Assembly (NCBI GenBank): GCA_030549175.1
Contig: JAUKUA010000004.1
Location: 3,348,001-3,412,000 of the forward strand
Reading direction: 5' to 3'
Length of the DNA stretch: 64,000 nt
From: Lasiosphaeris hirsuta
Lineage: Eukaryota > Ascomycota > Sordariomycetes > Sordariales > Lasiosphaeriaceae
This document shows positions 10,969-22,700 of this stretch, in pieces. Numbering within the stretch: the first letter of the stretch is position 1; each line of letters begins with the position of its first letter. The notes under the pieces were generated by a model. That model made no database searches, was not told the origin of the DNA, and saw only the letters and a list, made by a program, of their open reading frames with translations. The position numbers were made by a program, and so were the translations under genes.

Positions 10969-12138
10969 ATGGATTCCATTACACTAACAAGCCCCAACAT
11001 GGACAGCTCATCCACCCCAGCATCGCCAAGCACCATCCCCAGTGCCGCACCCAGCGAAGACTACTTCACCTCGCAGCCGACACCCGCCAGCCCGCCCTCC
11101 TCCTCCACTTCTGACAGCCACGACCCCCCATACCCCCACCAACCCAAGCGTCCTCCGCTACACCTCCGCACTGCCGGCCGCAGCAATCAACCCACACCAC
11201 CCACTCCGCATCTTCTTTTCGCCCAGCCTTGGGTCTCCGTAAGCGGCGCCAACAGCTCGCTCTTGCCCATGTCACCCCTAACCCTCGACCCGCGCCCGCT
11301 TGAAGAGCTTTACAATGAACGAGCTTACCTCCTGCAAATCCTACAACGCCAGGACGAGCGGGCAACGCGGCTGTTTGAGCGGTACGCGGCGGTCGAAACG
11401 CAGATGGTGCTCCTCCAGACATCGGAGGAGACCCCAGGGGGTGGGAAAAAAAGGGGGGCGCGGAAGCTAAAGAAGGAGGCGGCGGCGGTGAAGAGTCGGA
11501 TCACTGAGGGGACGCAGCAGGAGCAGTTGATGATGCTGCGGCTGGGGGAGATCCACGTCGAGATGCAGAACCGCGAGCGCTGGATGGGGGTTAGGCAGCG
11601 GCTCGTCCACCAGAGCGCCGTGTTTGGGCAGCTAGGGACCCCGCTGACGGCAGCGGCAATGTTGCCCGATTACTTTTCTGCTGAGTCGACTCTGAGTCCG
11701 CTGTCGCCGTCGTTTGTGCCGGGGACGGCGGCGCCCGAGGACGTTTGGGGGCAAGAGGTGGCAGGGACGTCGTCTACGCACAAGGAGTCTGAAGACAAAC
11801 AGCCACCAGTAGCCTATGAAGATTCGCCTACTATTCCGCAGACGGATGAGTTTGATGAGAAGGGTCTCGAGGTAAAGGAGGAAAGCAAGGTAGGAAGTGA
11901 GGACGAGGAGGAGTCGGATCAGATAGCGGTAGAGGGTGTTGCATGGGACACTGACAGCGAGGAAGACTCGGGACAAGATAGAGAAATACGGACCTGGCGG
12001 AAACGGTTGAGTAGTATTTCTCTGAGCCGCCCATTCTCGCTGAGAGCGCGAGACAAGCGGATGAGCATGCCGTCACTCAAAGCCGCGTGGGAGCGACCGA
12101 CAGCATTCGACGCCGGCAAGAGAGACTCGGAGAGTTGA
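10969..12138 (+). CDS. Conserved hypothetical protein with central coiled coil
   Basis: Single-exon gene of 389 residues. The N-terminus (1-95) is Ser/Pro/Thr-rich and probably disordered. Residues about 105-225 are strongly helical and charged, beginning PLEELYNERAYLLQILQRQ and continuing through KKRGARKLKKEAAAVKSRI, which predicts a coiled coil. The C-terminal third is acidic (EDEEESDQIAVEG) and ends with Ser/Arg-rich stretches such as WRKRLSSISLSRPFS that could be phosphorylated. An alternative start is the second Met (10999). I do not recognise the family; codon use and frame length support a real gene. Confidence 0.75.
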   Translation: MDSITLTSPNMDSSSTPASPSTIPSAAPSEDYFTSQPTPASPPSSSTSDSHDPPYPHQPKRPPLHLRTAGRSNQPTPPTPHLLFAQPWVSVSGANSSLLPMSPLTLDPRPLEELYNERAYLLQILQRQDERATRLFERYAAVETQMVLLQTSEETPGGGKKRGARKLKKEAAAVKSRITEGTQQEQLMMLRLGEIHVEMQNRERWMGVRQRLVHQSAVFGQLGTPLTAAAMLPDYFSAESTLSPLSPSFVPGTAAPEDVWGQEVAGTSSTHKESEDKQPPVAYEDSPTIPQTDEFDEKGLEVKEESKVGSEDEEESDQIAVEGVAWDTDSEEDSGQDREIRTWRKRLSSISLSRPFSLRARDKRMSMPSLKAAWERPTAFDAGKRDSES

Positions 12139-12319
12139 AGTTACACTATGAATTCCATTACCCCTTTTTCCCCTTTCCCCTAGCTTTTTATTATTGTATC
12201 TATGTATGGACAGGGGCGGTGATTATAGGGGTTGGTATTGATAAACATCGGCTTGCCACATCCAATTCATCTCTCGTAACCCAAGCCGCCATACAACCAC
12301 GGGACAGGGAGCAGGCTCA

Positions 12320-13171
12320 TCAGGCAAACTCACCAAACTGCCCATCGTCAAACCCCAAATCTTGGGCTGACATCCTCTTCTGTGCTCTTATTTCTTGTGC
12401 GCTAGGCGGCGGTGGCAGAAATGAATTGCCAGCCCTCCCCGAGGATGACGAAGGCGAAGGCGCGGAGCCCGGGGGAGGAGGCAGGGCAAACGACGAAAGG
12501 TTAACCGCCTCTTCACTTGGCTGTGCCGATTGTTGTGGGGGTGGTGGCCGAATGCGATTCCGGCCAAACTTGGTACCACTCAAGTTGACGGTGATGGTCT
12601 CGCCGTCTTTGAGACTGTAATCCTTCTTCTCATCAGGAGCAGGACTCCCGCCGCCGGGTAATGTCTTGAGCCCTGCGGCAGCGGCCCCGTACCCTTCGTT
12701 CCCGAGCATGCCCAGCGCCTTCTGGGCCTCCTGCAGCGCAACACTAAAGTCAAAGGCCTCACTGCGCTCCTCGAAGCCGATGCCGAGGGTGGCCTTGCGG
12801 CCCTGGGGGTCCTGGACGCGCAGTGCGAAGAAGCGGCTGCTGTCGACGGCCGACTCGACGATGGCGCGGGCCGTGTAGGGAGCGGCGGCGAACAGCTGGC
12901 CCGTCGACGCGTCCTCGAGGATGATGTCGGCCTTGACGCGGTCGGGGCCCGGGGCCTCGGCGGGGGCAGGCACCGCCGTCTCGATGATGCGCAGCCGGCA
13001 GGTGAAGATGTGCCGCTTGAGGTCGTCGGTCCAGCCGGCGGCCATGTGGCCCCGCGTCGAGGCCATGGGCGGGATGTTGTAGACGTGCACTTTGGCTGAG
13101 ATGTGCAGGATGCGCTGGATGGCATCCGCGGGCAAGGCGACACCCGTGGCGGGGTCGATGGTGGATTCCAT
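12320..13171 (-). CDS. NECAP-type adaptin-ear-binding coat-associated protein
   Basis: Single exon, 283 residues. The start at 13171 is chosen over an in-frame upstream Met because the family begins close to the IQRILHISAKVHVYNIPP segment. Residues about 15-175 form the PHear/DUF1681 domain of NECAP proteins, with the signature KVHVYNIPP, AGWTDDLKRHIFTCRLRIIE, SSRFFALRVQDPQGRKA and GIGFEERSEAFDFSVALQE. The C-terminal part is Pro/Gln/Ser-rich and ends in an acidic short motif (DDGQFGEFA) at the place where animal NECAPs carry an ear-binding WxxF-type tail. The family acts in clathrin-coated vesicle formation together with AP-2. It is divergently transcribed from eIF2B-alpha. Confidence 0.92.
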   Translation of the reverse strand: MESTIDPATGVALPADAIQRILHISAKVHVYNIPPMASTRGHMAAGWTDDLKRHIFTCRLRIIETAVPAPAEAPGPDRVKADIILEDASTGQLFAAAPYTARAIVESAVDSSRFFALRVQDPQGRKATLGIGFEERSEAFDFSVALQEAQKALGMLGNEGYGAAAAGLKTLPGGGSPAPDEKKDYSLKDGETITVNLSGTKFGRNRIRPPPPQQSAQPSEEAVNLSSFALPPPPGSAPSPSSSSGRAGNSFLPPPPSAQEIRAQKRMSAQDLGFDDGQFGEFA

Positions 13172-13758
13172 TGCTGCGTTTGGCTCGGTCAAGGGCAGAT
13201 AGATATCCGGTGAGTGGTGGTGGTGTTTGTTTTACACGTGGTTGTTTTATACGAGATTCATGTTGCCGGCAGATGAGAGCCAGGCTACGGCTTGCCAGCG
13301 GGACCCCAGGTACATATACTGTTATCCCCTACCAAGGTCGGTACCTTGGGGTGTGAGGGGACTGTTACAGATACCTGGCTTGGTTGTCTGGAGCTGTCTC
13401 TACCCCACCTGCCGAATGCAACCTTGGCTGGGACCCCGCTGGTTATCAGCCGGCGGTGGGCGATAACAAAGGCGGTCTGGCTGGGCATATTGCACATTGC
13501 TGGGTTCGAATCGAGTCACCCGATCTTGGCTTGATCAACCACGGAAGCGATAATTAACACCGGATTCACGATTGCCTGCAGAGTTTGGCCGATTAACTTT
13601 TTTCAGCCATTTATTTAGTCTTCATCCTGTCTCCCCTCCGGTTTCCCTTCTCACCACTCATCACGACGCAATTGCCGCTGTACACTCCTGACAGGAGCTA
13701 TATGCTCTGGCGAAGCCCCCTCCCCAAGTTCAGCGCTTCGATACACCTTTTCGCCAGA
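13172..13758. promoter_or_regulatory. Divergent promoter, NECAP / eIF2B-alpha
   Basis: The 587-bp region between two outward-facing starts must hold both promoters. No clear TATA box is seen; the right side carries CT-rich stretches near 13625-13660, as is usual just upstream of fungal genes. Confidence 0.5.
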
Positions 13759-14953
13759 ATGGCGACAGACGATCTAGCAAGTCCCGCAGCGGACCCAGGA
13801 CCAGCCTCAACAGCGCGTTCTACCGATGCCCTGTCTATCCGCACGATGGACACGCTCAAACATTCCAACCCGGAAACACTCACGCATCAGGATGACCCCG
13901 CGCCCTTCGAGTATGCGCCCCCTTTGTTTCTATACAAGCTTAGTAGTATGTGCTTACAACATTGCCAGTATTGTGCATACCTATCACGATCTACTTGCCT
14001 CTGACCCCGAGATGACCATGCCAGTCGCTGCGATCGAGTCGCTTATCGATCTGCTCCGCGCAACGCCCTCGTCAACAGCCATGGAGACGGTCGAAGTAGT
14101 TAGGAAGGAAAAGGCCAAGCTGCTCGAATCCACGCCAAACCCCCTTCCCCTACTCGCCGGTGCCGATTTGTTTGAACAATACCTGCTGCGGTCGCTTAGA
14201 GGGCAGACCACCACAGGCGGCGCCGACGAGCGGGTCCTTAGCTTTGACGAAACACGCAGCCACTTGCTACATAACCGGCAACTGTTTGCCCACCGTGCCC
14301 GCGCCGCCCGGGACAGCATCGCCGCCTGGGGGTCCAAGTACGTTGTGCATGGGCGCGTCGTGCTAGCCGCTGGCGGCTCGCGTACTGTGACCAAGATCCT
14401 ACTCCGCGCCGCCGCCGACCCGACCCGCCATTTCAAGGTCATCTGTGTAGTCGATGGCAGTGAACGGGCTGAGGCGTCTGTGGATGCTCTGCGCGCTGCC
14501 GGTCTTGAGGTTGAGACTATTAGCCCCAACAAGGTCGCCTACATGCTCGCTAACCAGAGCCGTATCAACTTGGTGCTTGTCGGTACCGAGGTCGTTATGC
14601 AGAACGGTGGTATCATCTCTCGTATGGGCACCTGCCAACTTGCCCACTTGACCAAATCCGTCAAGGGGTCGCTCAAGCGCTTCTACGTCGCGGCTGAGAC
14701 CCACAAGATTGTCCGCAAGACTGCGCTTGCCTACCCCATGGTCAACCGTGTCGGCATCAGCCAGAAGGACGTCAGCAAGTGGGAGAATCTAGGCAACGAG
14801 GACGTGGAGGACCTTGGTGCTGCCACACAACGCCTCCTCTCCGAGCAGGACGAGGTCGACTATACGGACCCAGAACTGATTGACGGAATCATTACCGAGC
14901 AGGGTGTCAAGATGACGTCGCAGATTTGGGAAATGGTCGATGACTACATCTGA
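13759..14953 (+). CDS. gcn3: Translation initiation factor eIF2B subunit alpha
   Basis: Two exons, 13759-13910 and 13969-14953, 378 residues. The 58-nt intron has a GTATGC donor, a GCTTACAAC branch-like site and a CAG acceptor, and joins to PFDIVHTYHDLL, the expected family sequence. The protein is the regulatory alpha subunit of the eIF2B guanine-nucleotide exchange factor, which senses phosphorylated eIF2 in general amino-acid control. Visible family blocks are MPVAAIESLIDLL, HGRVVLAAGGSRTV, VVDGSERAEA, INLVLVGTEVVMQNGGIIS, FYVAAETHKI and the C-terminal PELIDGIITEQG. An in-frame ATG at 13672 would add 29 residues; I prefer 13759 because the extension is not family-like. Confidence 0.95.
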
Positions 14954-16152
14954 GCCCAACAGGCTCAGACGTAGCCCCATACCCCAAACCTGCTCCAGCT
15001 TGTAAAAAGAAACTCCATGCAACAAAAGCAATCAGCGGGGAGGGGCGGACATGAAAACGGAGAAACAGATGAGGCAAACCGAGCCGCGTGTATGACATTT
15101 GTGAGTATGAAAGAGATGAAGTAATGCGGCCATGGCTGTATCAGGATTGGGCAGCCAGGTTATTTTATTTTTTATGCAGCATGGTTGTCACGCGCGCCTG
15201 CCTCTCCCCCTTTTGCCCCTCTCCCTTCTTGCGGGGTTCCCAGAGACCGGATTCCCCCAGTCCAAGAGGGACGGCCCGCCGCACCGCAGCATGGAATTGT
15301 CAAAAGGGGCTTGACAAGCATCGGGCAGGGGTTCGACGGCCAATTGCGCCATCCCCTGGCCGGCTCACTCATCGGCGGCTCCCTTAGCTTGCCATGGGGT
15401 AACTGGTGTGGACAGTTGGAGCTGTGAGGGGTGGAGGGCAAAGTTACACAGAGCATCACGAGGCGTTTTGGGGGTTGAACGATTGTGCGCATAAAAGGGG
15501 GTGGTGTTAAATGGAGAGGGGTATGAAGGGAAAGAAGGCACTTGGTCAAACCAACTTATTTTCCATATCTATCACCTCCAGCGATTTGTCTATAAATCAT
15601 CCAATAGAGAGAGTCCGTGCATATGTAAACTTCATAGCTAGCACAGGTTTGTCCATAATGTTGTCAGAATGAAAGTATGCTGTGATGACCCGATTTAACA
15701 CCCCTACTATCGCCTGTGTTGATGCTATAACTAAACTGACGGAACTGAGAAAAAGAACCCTGGAAATCCTAAGGTTTGAAAGCAAGACCTTACCCAACTG
15801 GCTATGACCCCCTCCCCCCCCCCCCCAAAAAAAGGGCGAAAGAGTAGTTGGTGTTTTTAGCCTCCACACGCGCCGAATTCCAAGAGCCTCCCCTATTTTG
15901 CTTTACCAAAACCAAAAACAAGCCGCCCCTTGTTATTTCCCAAGGCATGCTATTTCTAAACCAAAACACCTCCGTCTCCATATGCATAGACCATACCCAT
16001 CCCTCGTATTTATCTGGGTTAGGTATTTTGAGGTGAAGCCAAGCCGCAAATATGGGATACTAGGTCCCGGAATGAGTGTCTTTGAAAAGGAAAATGAGAG
16101 AAATATCCGCACAGCAATATCAACGGCGGGCCACTAGTGGCCAATAAGCGGT
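14954..16152. other. Convergent intergenic region; poly-C tract and tRNA-like relic
   Basis: Lies between the 3' ends of eIF2B-alpha (+) and egt1 (-). It contains a 13-nt C run followed by an A run at 15814-15833. Just left of it, on the minus strand, a tRNA-like D-arm (TAGCCAGTTGGGTAAGG) is followed by sequence without a proper T-arm. No protein gene seen. Confidence 0.5.
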
Positions 16153-19100
16153 CTAGTCGATGTCACGAACAAGGCGTGCGCCAACCCAGGCATAGGGATA
16201 GTTGCGCTGATACCAGTTCACGCTGCGCCATTGCCATTAGTAATAAGAATATCACCACACAGGTGGCAACTCACAATGTCTTGCGCCCGGCGATTCGCGG
16301 GTGAGTTGCCCAAGAGCCGCCCAACACAATATTATGCTTCTCGTCGAAGAAATCGGCTGTGTAGCCGGGGTAAAGCGGCATGGGAGTAAAACTCTCCCAG
16401 GGGCGCAGCACCGTGCTGGTCCACTCCCAGACTCCGCCCATCTCGGACTGACCAGCGAGTTGGTCTCCACAGCCGGTCACCGCCACCGGGTGCCAATTTC
16501 GAAAGCCAACGTTGGCATCGTCAAGATCGAGAAAGAGATGTTGTCGCCCCTGCTCATCGACCTGCGAGGAGGTAGGTGTAGATGGGGGCGTTATCTCAAC
16601 ACCGTTGTTGGAGAGGTGCCTGATAAAACATTAGTATTCTGTCCACTGGTTCTTTGGCTACCCAAGCATACCCATTGACTGCTGGAACAGTCTTTCCAAG
16701 CTGCCTCTCGATGTCCTTCTTCTTGAGCATGTCGACATGAGTGTAGATGCTCCGAGCTTCCTCGAATGAGGGAATGCGTCCTCCCATCCAAGTGGCGCAC
16801 CCCACGAGCTCGTCGTATGATGCAAATATGGGCCAATCCAGTGCGTACTTTAGGGGGACTAGGCCATAGACAGTACGGACGGCCTTACCCTCTAGGAACG
16901 ATTCCGGGAGTATTTGGCCAGAAGAACGACCATGTGCATGGCGGTTGCTACCGCTTGTGCCACCATTGGCATATCCATTTCCATGGCCGTGGGCACCATT
17001 TGCGGCGGTAATCTTTCCATTAGCGGACTTAGTAGTCCCTTCATCGGTCTCCGCCCAACACGCAGGCAGCCTGTTGATGTGTGAAGAGTACATGTATTGT
17101 GCATACTAATTGAGTTAGAGCTGTGATGGTGAGGCATGTGATTGGGATCAAACCAGTTACCTCTTCGTTGCTAATCGGCCTTCCCTTGGCCTGGAAAGCA
17201 TGGACCTTCACGTCCCGACTGGGCTTCTCGTTGTCCCTACGCTTAATCAGCAACTGCGCCTTGGTTCGTGTAGGGAAAAGGGAATTACCATCCAAAGTGT
17301 GTATTTGCGTCGGTTCCATCCTCGGGATCATCTAGGCCAATTGTGATTTCCTGTGCGGGAATGTCGAACCACTCATTGGCAACTCTTTCGGAGCGAGCCT
17401 TCGTAGCGAGCTGCTCAAAATGGGGAGACGGGATGTGTGACGGCGGCTGCGTCCTGTCACTCTGCAGCATCATGTAAAGAAGGGTCTCGATATGCATGAG
17501 CTCATGCTCGAAACCGACCCAAATTGCCCGGCCCACATGGCGCACGATCTTGCCTTGATCGCCTGCATACAAATCCCGGAGCCGAGATCGCACGCATTCC
17601 TGATAGGCTAGTATCTGGTCCACGGGAGGCCATTCATCGGGAATTTCGGAGTGTGCATGGCACAACTCCGGATTGTCAACGTCAGGGTCTATGCCTCGCT
17701 CAAAAATCCGACTGAAATATGCCGGTTCCGAGGGGGCCCCCTCGGTGGCCTTGGCTAACTGGATGTCAAGAAATGTGGGGATGTGGCCGAGGTAGAAGAT
17801 GCAGGCGTTGCGGAGCTTGATAGGCTTTTCCAGCAGCTCCTCATGCGGTAGCATCTCTCGCGTAACGATGTCCCATGCCGCCCATAGTGCCTCCCAGTCG
17901 CCCAAGGTGGGGAGTACACCGCGGGCGTACACCGACGAGATGAGACTGAATGACATTATCGGTTTGGTAAGCATATGAAGCCCTGAGGAGTGAGAGACAT
18001 GTCAGTCAGATACGGTCAGATATGGCCCTCGAAGTCAAGATAAGAAGCCGCCAGGGACTCGGGTCGCGATTCGAACCCCGCAGCCCGACACCACCAGCAG
18101 ACGCAACCCGGCGGCAGGAACCGGCGTACACGATATGTCGGCGTGAGTCTCGCGGAGCCGAAGCCCAGTCCGAGTGGTCCCACGTATGAAGGAAACGTGG
18201 GGTGGTGCCAGGATGCGTGATCGGGCTACTCAAAAGGGCAATTCCCGGTCGAGGAAGAAACATCTAAGTCGACGGAGACAAGTATAACTTGACTCACCAT
18301 ACTCGTTGCCATGCCTCCACTGGCTAGTCTCGGTCATGCCGGCGGCATTCCAGAGCTTTTGCGCCTCAGCCGACGAGTACTTCAGACTCTCCTCCACTTG
18401 TATCCGCTCGTGAGGTCGAACCAGCTCCCCCATGACGACCGTGTTATGCAAAGGAGCATAGAACGCCTGATGTCGCCCGCCCTCGCCGTCAAAGACGTAT
18501 TCGCCAATGACTCTCCAGTCTGTCTCGACGAAGGCGGGCTCGCCGAGAATTCCATTGGCGTGGCGAAGGCCATTGAGGATAAACCTGGATTCGTCAGTGC
18601 TTTGCTCACATGTCCACGTGCAGTTCCAGGAAAACAAAACATTAGGCTTGTCATACTTGTGGGTGAGGCCTTCGCAGTCTGCCAGTCGCGCAAGGTTGAG
18701 TCAGCAAGGGGCTAGATGGGGTATTTTGGGGTTGCACAAACCGTTGTACGCATGACTGCCCTATGGTTAGCGATTGCTGGTGCTAGAGGGGCGGTATAGG
18801 GGTGTTACACATACTAGACTTTGGCTGGATTGTCGCAAGAGTCCAGGCCAATCAGCATCGTGTCACCGTGTCCAAGAACATCGGCAAAATTCTTCAAGAA
18901 GATGGCCGCTTCGACTCGATTGAAGTTGCCTGAACAAAGCAATTATTGCGTTAGGCACAGACGGCTAGGATCGGTATCGGGCAGAAACACACTCACCAAT
19001 GCTAGATCCGAGGCTCAGGATACACTTTTGTCTTGATGCATTGGCCGGATTCCTGAGCCACGCTCTCCCATCATCGTACGTCCCAAACAGCCCGTGTGCA

Positions 19101-19735
19101 CTGACATGGTTGTACGCGGGGAGCTGGGCGAGCGTGCGTTCGAGCTCCTTCTGCGATAGGTCCAGGGCATAGTAGTCGATCTTCTTGCCTGCGTCCTCGA
19201 GAGCCTGAAGGAGCAAGTTTACTTTGCGGAGATTCCTAGGAGCGTGGCGAGACATATTAAGATATGCCATCGAGGCAAACCATCTGGAAACAAACTTACC
19301 CGCTACCAAGTTCAATAACCATCGCACCAGATGGAATGGACTTGACCATCTCAACTGCGGATGACCGGAGCACCTCGATTTCGTCATTGGTCAGGTAGTA
19401 TTCCTCCAGGTATGTAATCTAAGACATGTCAGTCTACAGCCTGCAAATCATGGTCGTGATGCAGGAAGCCTTACACCCTCAAACAACTGCAGACCCCGTT
19501 CATCGTAAAGCAGCAGGGTGGGGAGTCTCCTAGGAGCCTCCTTGGAGTGAAACATAGACAAGATCTCTGCTTTGAGGTTGTTTTCAACAACCGCTTGGCG
19601 GATGTCAATGATATCGACCCAGGGTTTAGAGTTGGTGGCGAGCCGGGGCATCCCGCTCTCCCTGCCCGTTTTCAGACCAACGGGGCCAAAGGGGGTGCCG
19701 CTTGGCACGACGCTCAGCTGCTGTGCACTGGGCAT
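16153..19735 (-). CDS. egt1: Ergothioneine biosynthesis protein Egt1 (EgtD-EgtB fusion)
   Basis: Twelve exons rebuilt by splice signals: 19735-19475, 19418-19300, 19235-18997, 18929-18815, 18755-18742, 18678-18657, 18584-18298, 17982-17289, 17236-17161, 17105-16672, 16619-16275, 16222-16153; 891 residues, every junction closes the frame. The N-terminal half (about 55-352) is the EgtD-type SAM-dependent histidine trimethyltransferase, with VIELGSGNLRKV near residue 120. Next is a DinB-like domain carrying HELMHIE near residue 510, the HX3HXE non-heme iron site of sulfoxide synthases. The C-terminal part (about 580-885) is the FGE-sulfatase fold, with MGGVWEWTS and FVNWYQRNYPYAWVGARLVRD. It makes hercynine from histidine and joins it to cysteine as hercynylcysteine sulfoxide. 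A Gly/Asn/His-rich insert lies around residues 630-655. Exons 5 and 6 are only 14 and 22 nt. Confidence 0.95.
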
Positions 19736-22700
19736 TTTGAGTCTCCTGGCTGGTAGTGCTAGACTTGATGAGATTTTGAAAATGTGCTGGGTAGTCGATA
19801 TCGAAAAGGGGGGAGGGGGTGCCGGAATGCAGATATCTTATATAGGATGGAAGACGGTACCGTGCCAGGTACCGCACCTGCCAGACAGGACAAAGAAGAC
19901 GAACCCGGGTAGTGGGTTCAACGGGCAAGGGCCGTCGTGCTGCCACGACAAAACGCTAACGAGAATATACCTTGGAAGACCAAGCTGGAAGACCAAGCTG
20001 GAGGGACCTAGCAGGTTGAAGAGGACTATACGGGTATTCTGGGTAACAGTGGGCTCATGACCCATTCCAGCGGAGCACGCCGTGCCTCCAGCGCGAATAG
20101 AGCGGAATTGAGGCGCTGGGAGAAGCAAAAGGGACAACCGGGCAAAAAAAGAATCCAATCCAGAGGGACTCGGGAAGACAGACGACAAGCCGAAGGGGCC
20201 CGCTGCTCCTGTCAGAGCAGAGTCAGAGACCGGCTGGCAGGCCAGACAGCACACAGCAGAGCCTAGCAAAGCCCACCAAAGCCCGGCATTCCAGAAGACC
20301 ACATGAGTGCGTTTTTGGGTGTGTGTGTCCACGACAGGTGTAGCTCGAGTGCTGCTCGAGTGCCGCTAGCAGTGAAGCGCAAAGCGCCCCTGGGCAGAGC
20401 CAGCAGGCATACCGTGTACCGTGTGCGAGGCGATTGATGCTCTCGGCGGCAAGGTAAAATGGCAGCAGCGCAATCTAGGACGAAGAGAGACGAAATCTTT
20501 TTGTCATGGAATGCAGCGCGCGCCGCCTCAACCTGGGTTGAGGGTGGGAGTTTGAGATGCCGGGAGCAAATCATGAGCGAGCGTTGTCTTGCGGTAAGCT
20601 GGGAGCCCCACGCCCCGGCTAACTGGCGGGCAGCTAGCGGCCCCCAGTGCATATGTGGTGTTCCTGACGCAGCGATGGCTCCCCCCTCCACTGCGGAGTG
20701 TGGATGTCGACTTTCGTTGAGCGGTCCAAAAATTGTTGCGGGTTGTAACGGGACGAAGTTGGAGTCCAGCGAAGTCCAGGCCAAGATGCCTCTGTCTCCT
20801 GTGCTCTGTGCGATGTCCTGCTATTTGCTACAACTCGTTGCGAGCCAACTTGCTGGAATGCCAGTGGAAAGCGAGAGCCGAAGCGACTCCTGGTTTTGCC
20901 GGAGCAAAATCAGTGGGCCTGTGCGTCACCCATCCCCTCTCGAAATGGTGGCCAGATATCGTCACGATGGCGTTCACCGTCAGCTAGTATCTCCATTTGT
21001 CGCCGAACACACCGAGCCCCCAAGCCAGGCCAAAGTGCGGTAAATTACGAGTAAATGGCCCGAGATGGCGCTGAGTGGCCGCAGGGAATGGGGGGAAATG
21101 CAAAGAAAAAGAGACCTGTCCCAAATCTGTGGGAGCCTTCGAGATGCAGACAATCGCACACCTCAGACCTACCTGCCGGGACGCAGCCACCCATGACGAC
21201 TTGTGGGTGCAATCACCTGCAGCACACCCTCACCCTCACCGTCGAGGCTGCCCCTCATGCTCCCAGTCCCCGGAGCCTCTGTCGCACGCCCGTGTCCAGA
21301 CAGCCTAGTTTGCGGGCTCTGGGGCTCTAGGGCTCTAGGGCTCTAGGGCTCTGCCGACAGCAGGCGCTCTGCCGTGCGTATGTACCGTCCTCCGCGAGGG
21401 TATATGCAAGAGTCGAGCCACGCACTACCACTCATGGCAGGTCGCTGACAGCAGGAAATAAACAAACTCGGAAACCCGTTCGCCTCCCTTATGCAAACCC
21501 GCCTTGTTCGGGGCTCCAAAGATGCAGCACAACGCCGACGCCGACCCGCCGGAGCCCAGCATATCAGACTGCGGAGTACATAGCACCAGTCCCTCCAGTC
21601 CTTGCCGATCAGATGCCCAGATGGCCCAAAAAAAAAAAAAGCCCCATGATTGGCGCGTTTTGCCGGCTAACGTTGGGTGCCAGCTCCAACTGCACCTTCT
21701 TCCCCGGTTCTTTGACCTCTCGCATCCGACGGCATCGTCGACGTCATTTACAGCCAGGGGACAAAATAAGTTAAATTTGAAAGCGCAATTGAGGGGGTGG
21801 GTGCGCGCCGCTCAGGTCGCGGCTCAGCCCTCCAGGTCAGTCGCAAGGGTATCCAGGCTAGCCATTTCAGGGCCCGTATAGCTATCGCCGTCGGACTCGA
21901 TCTCCAGTTTCGAGTCTCGCCCAACATCAACCAGACAAATTGCATGGATATATCGTGGCTAACCCCACGCCCTTGGTAAGCCCGCCAGGCCCATATGCAG
22001 GCCACCTCCGAAAGCAGCCTGCACTGCAGCGACTTTCCACGCTGGCGGACGCACAGCCAGCATTGTGGAGCATGGAGCATGGAGCCAGATCTGCGGGGAA
22101 GGCCTGCCCTGTGCGCCGTTGTTACCAGAGACACACCATATTTTGTTTGTTCTCAAAGGAATTGCCGTCGCTATTGACACATCTCCATGACTGAAGCCAG
22201 TACGGAGACGGTTGAAGGGCCCTCTTGAGAGGCCGATTGGCGGCTGTTGCCGGAAATCCCATCTCTCCAAGTGTTGAAGCAACCTTGGTCGAGAATGGCT
22301 AGCGGCGCAACCCAACGACACCAGCTCGCCACACCCAGATATCTGTAGTAGTACAAAGGCCTCGACCCCGAGTTCCTCCCCCGCGCAGTGTGGCTCAACG
22401 AGTCGTTGGGGTAAGGTACATCCGCACAAGGGATTTCTGCAGGGTCGCGACCAACCCAACCCAACGGCCAAGTTGTCGAATCTGGATTCTGCCTGCTCCG
22501 AGGAAACAGATTTACTGCACAGACGCATCTTACCCAAAGCGAATCTAGAGTCTCTACGTCTCCCAATCGGTCCCCGGCCTCAGGTTCGTCTCTCGTAATT
22601 TGTCCCACGATCAGCTGATAGACTCTAGCAGGATAGCTCGGTGCACGATGCCACGAAACCCCGTTTACTTGGAAATACCCCTGACGCAGGGAGTTAACCC

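Noticed and set aside
15735..15812. tRNA-like D-arm on the minus strand (TAGCCAGTTGGGTAAGG)
   Set aside because: The T-arm and acceptor stem do not fold; at best a tRNA relic.
20459..21043. Plus-strand frame of 194 codons in the egt1/GFA gap
   Set aside because: No domain or motif, and overlapping frames of similar length occur on the other strand.
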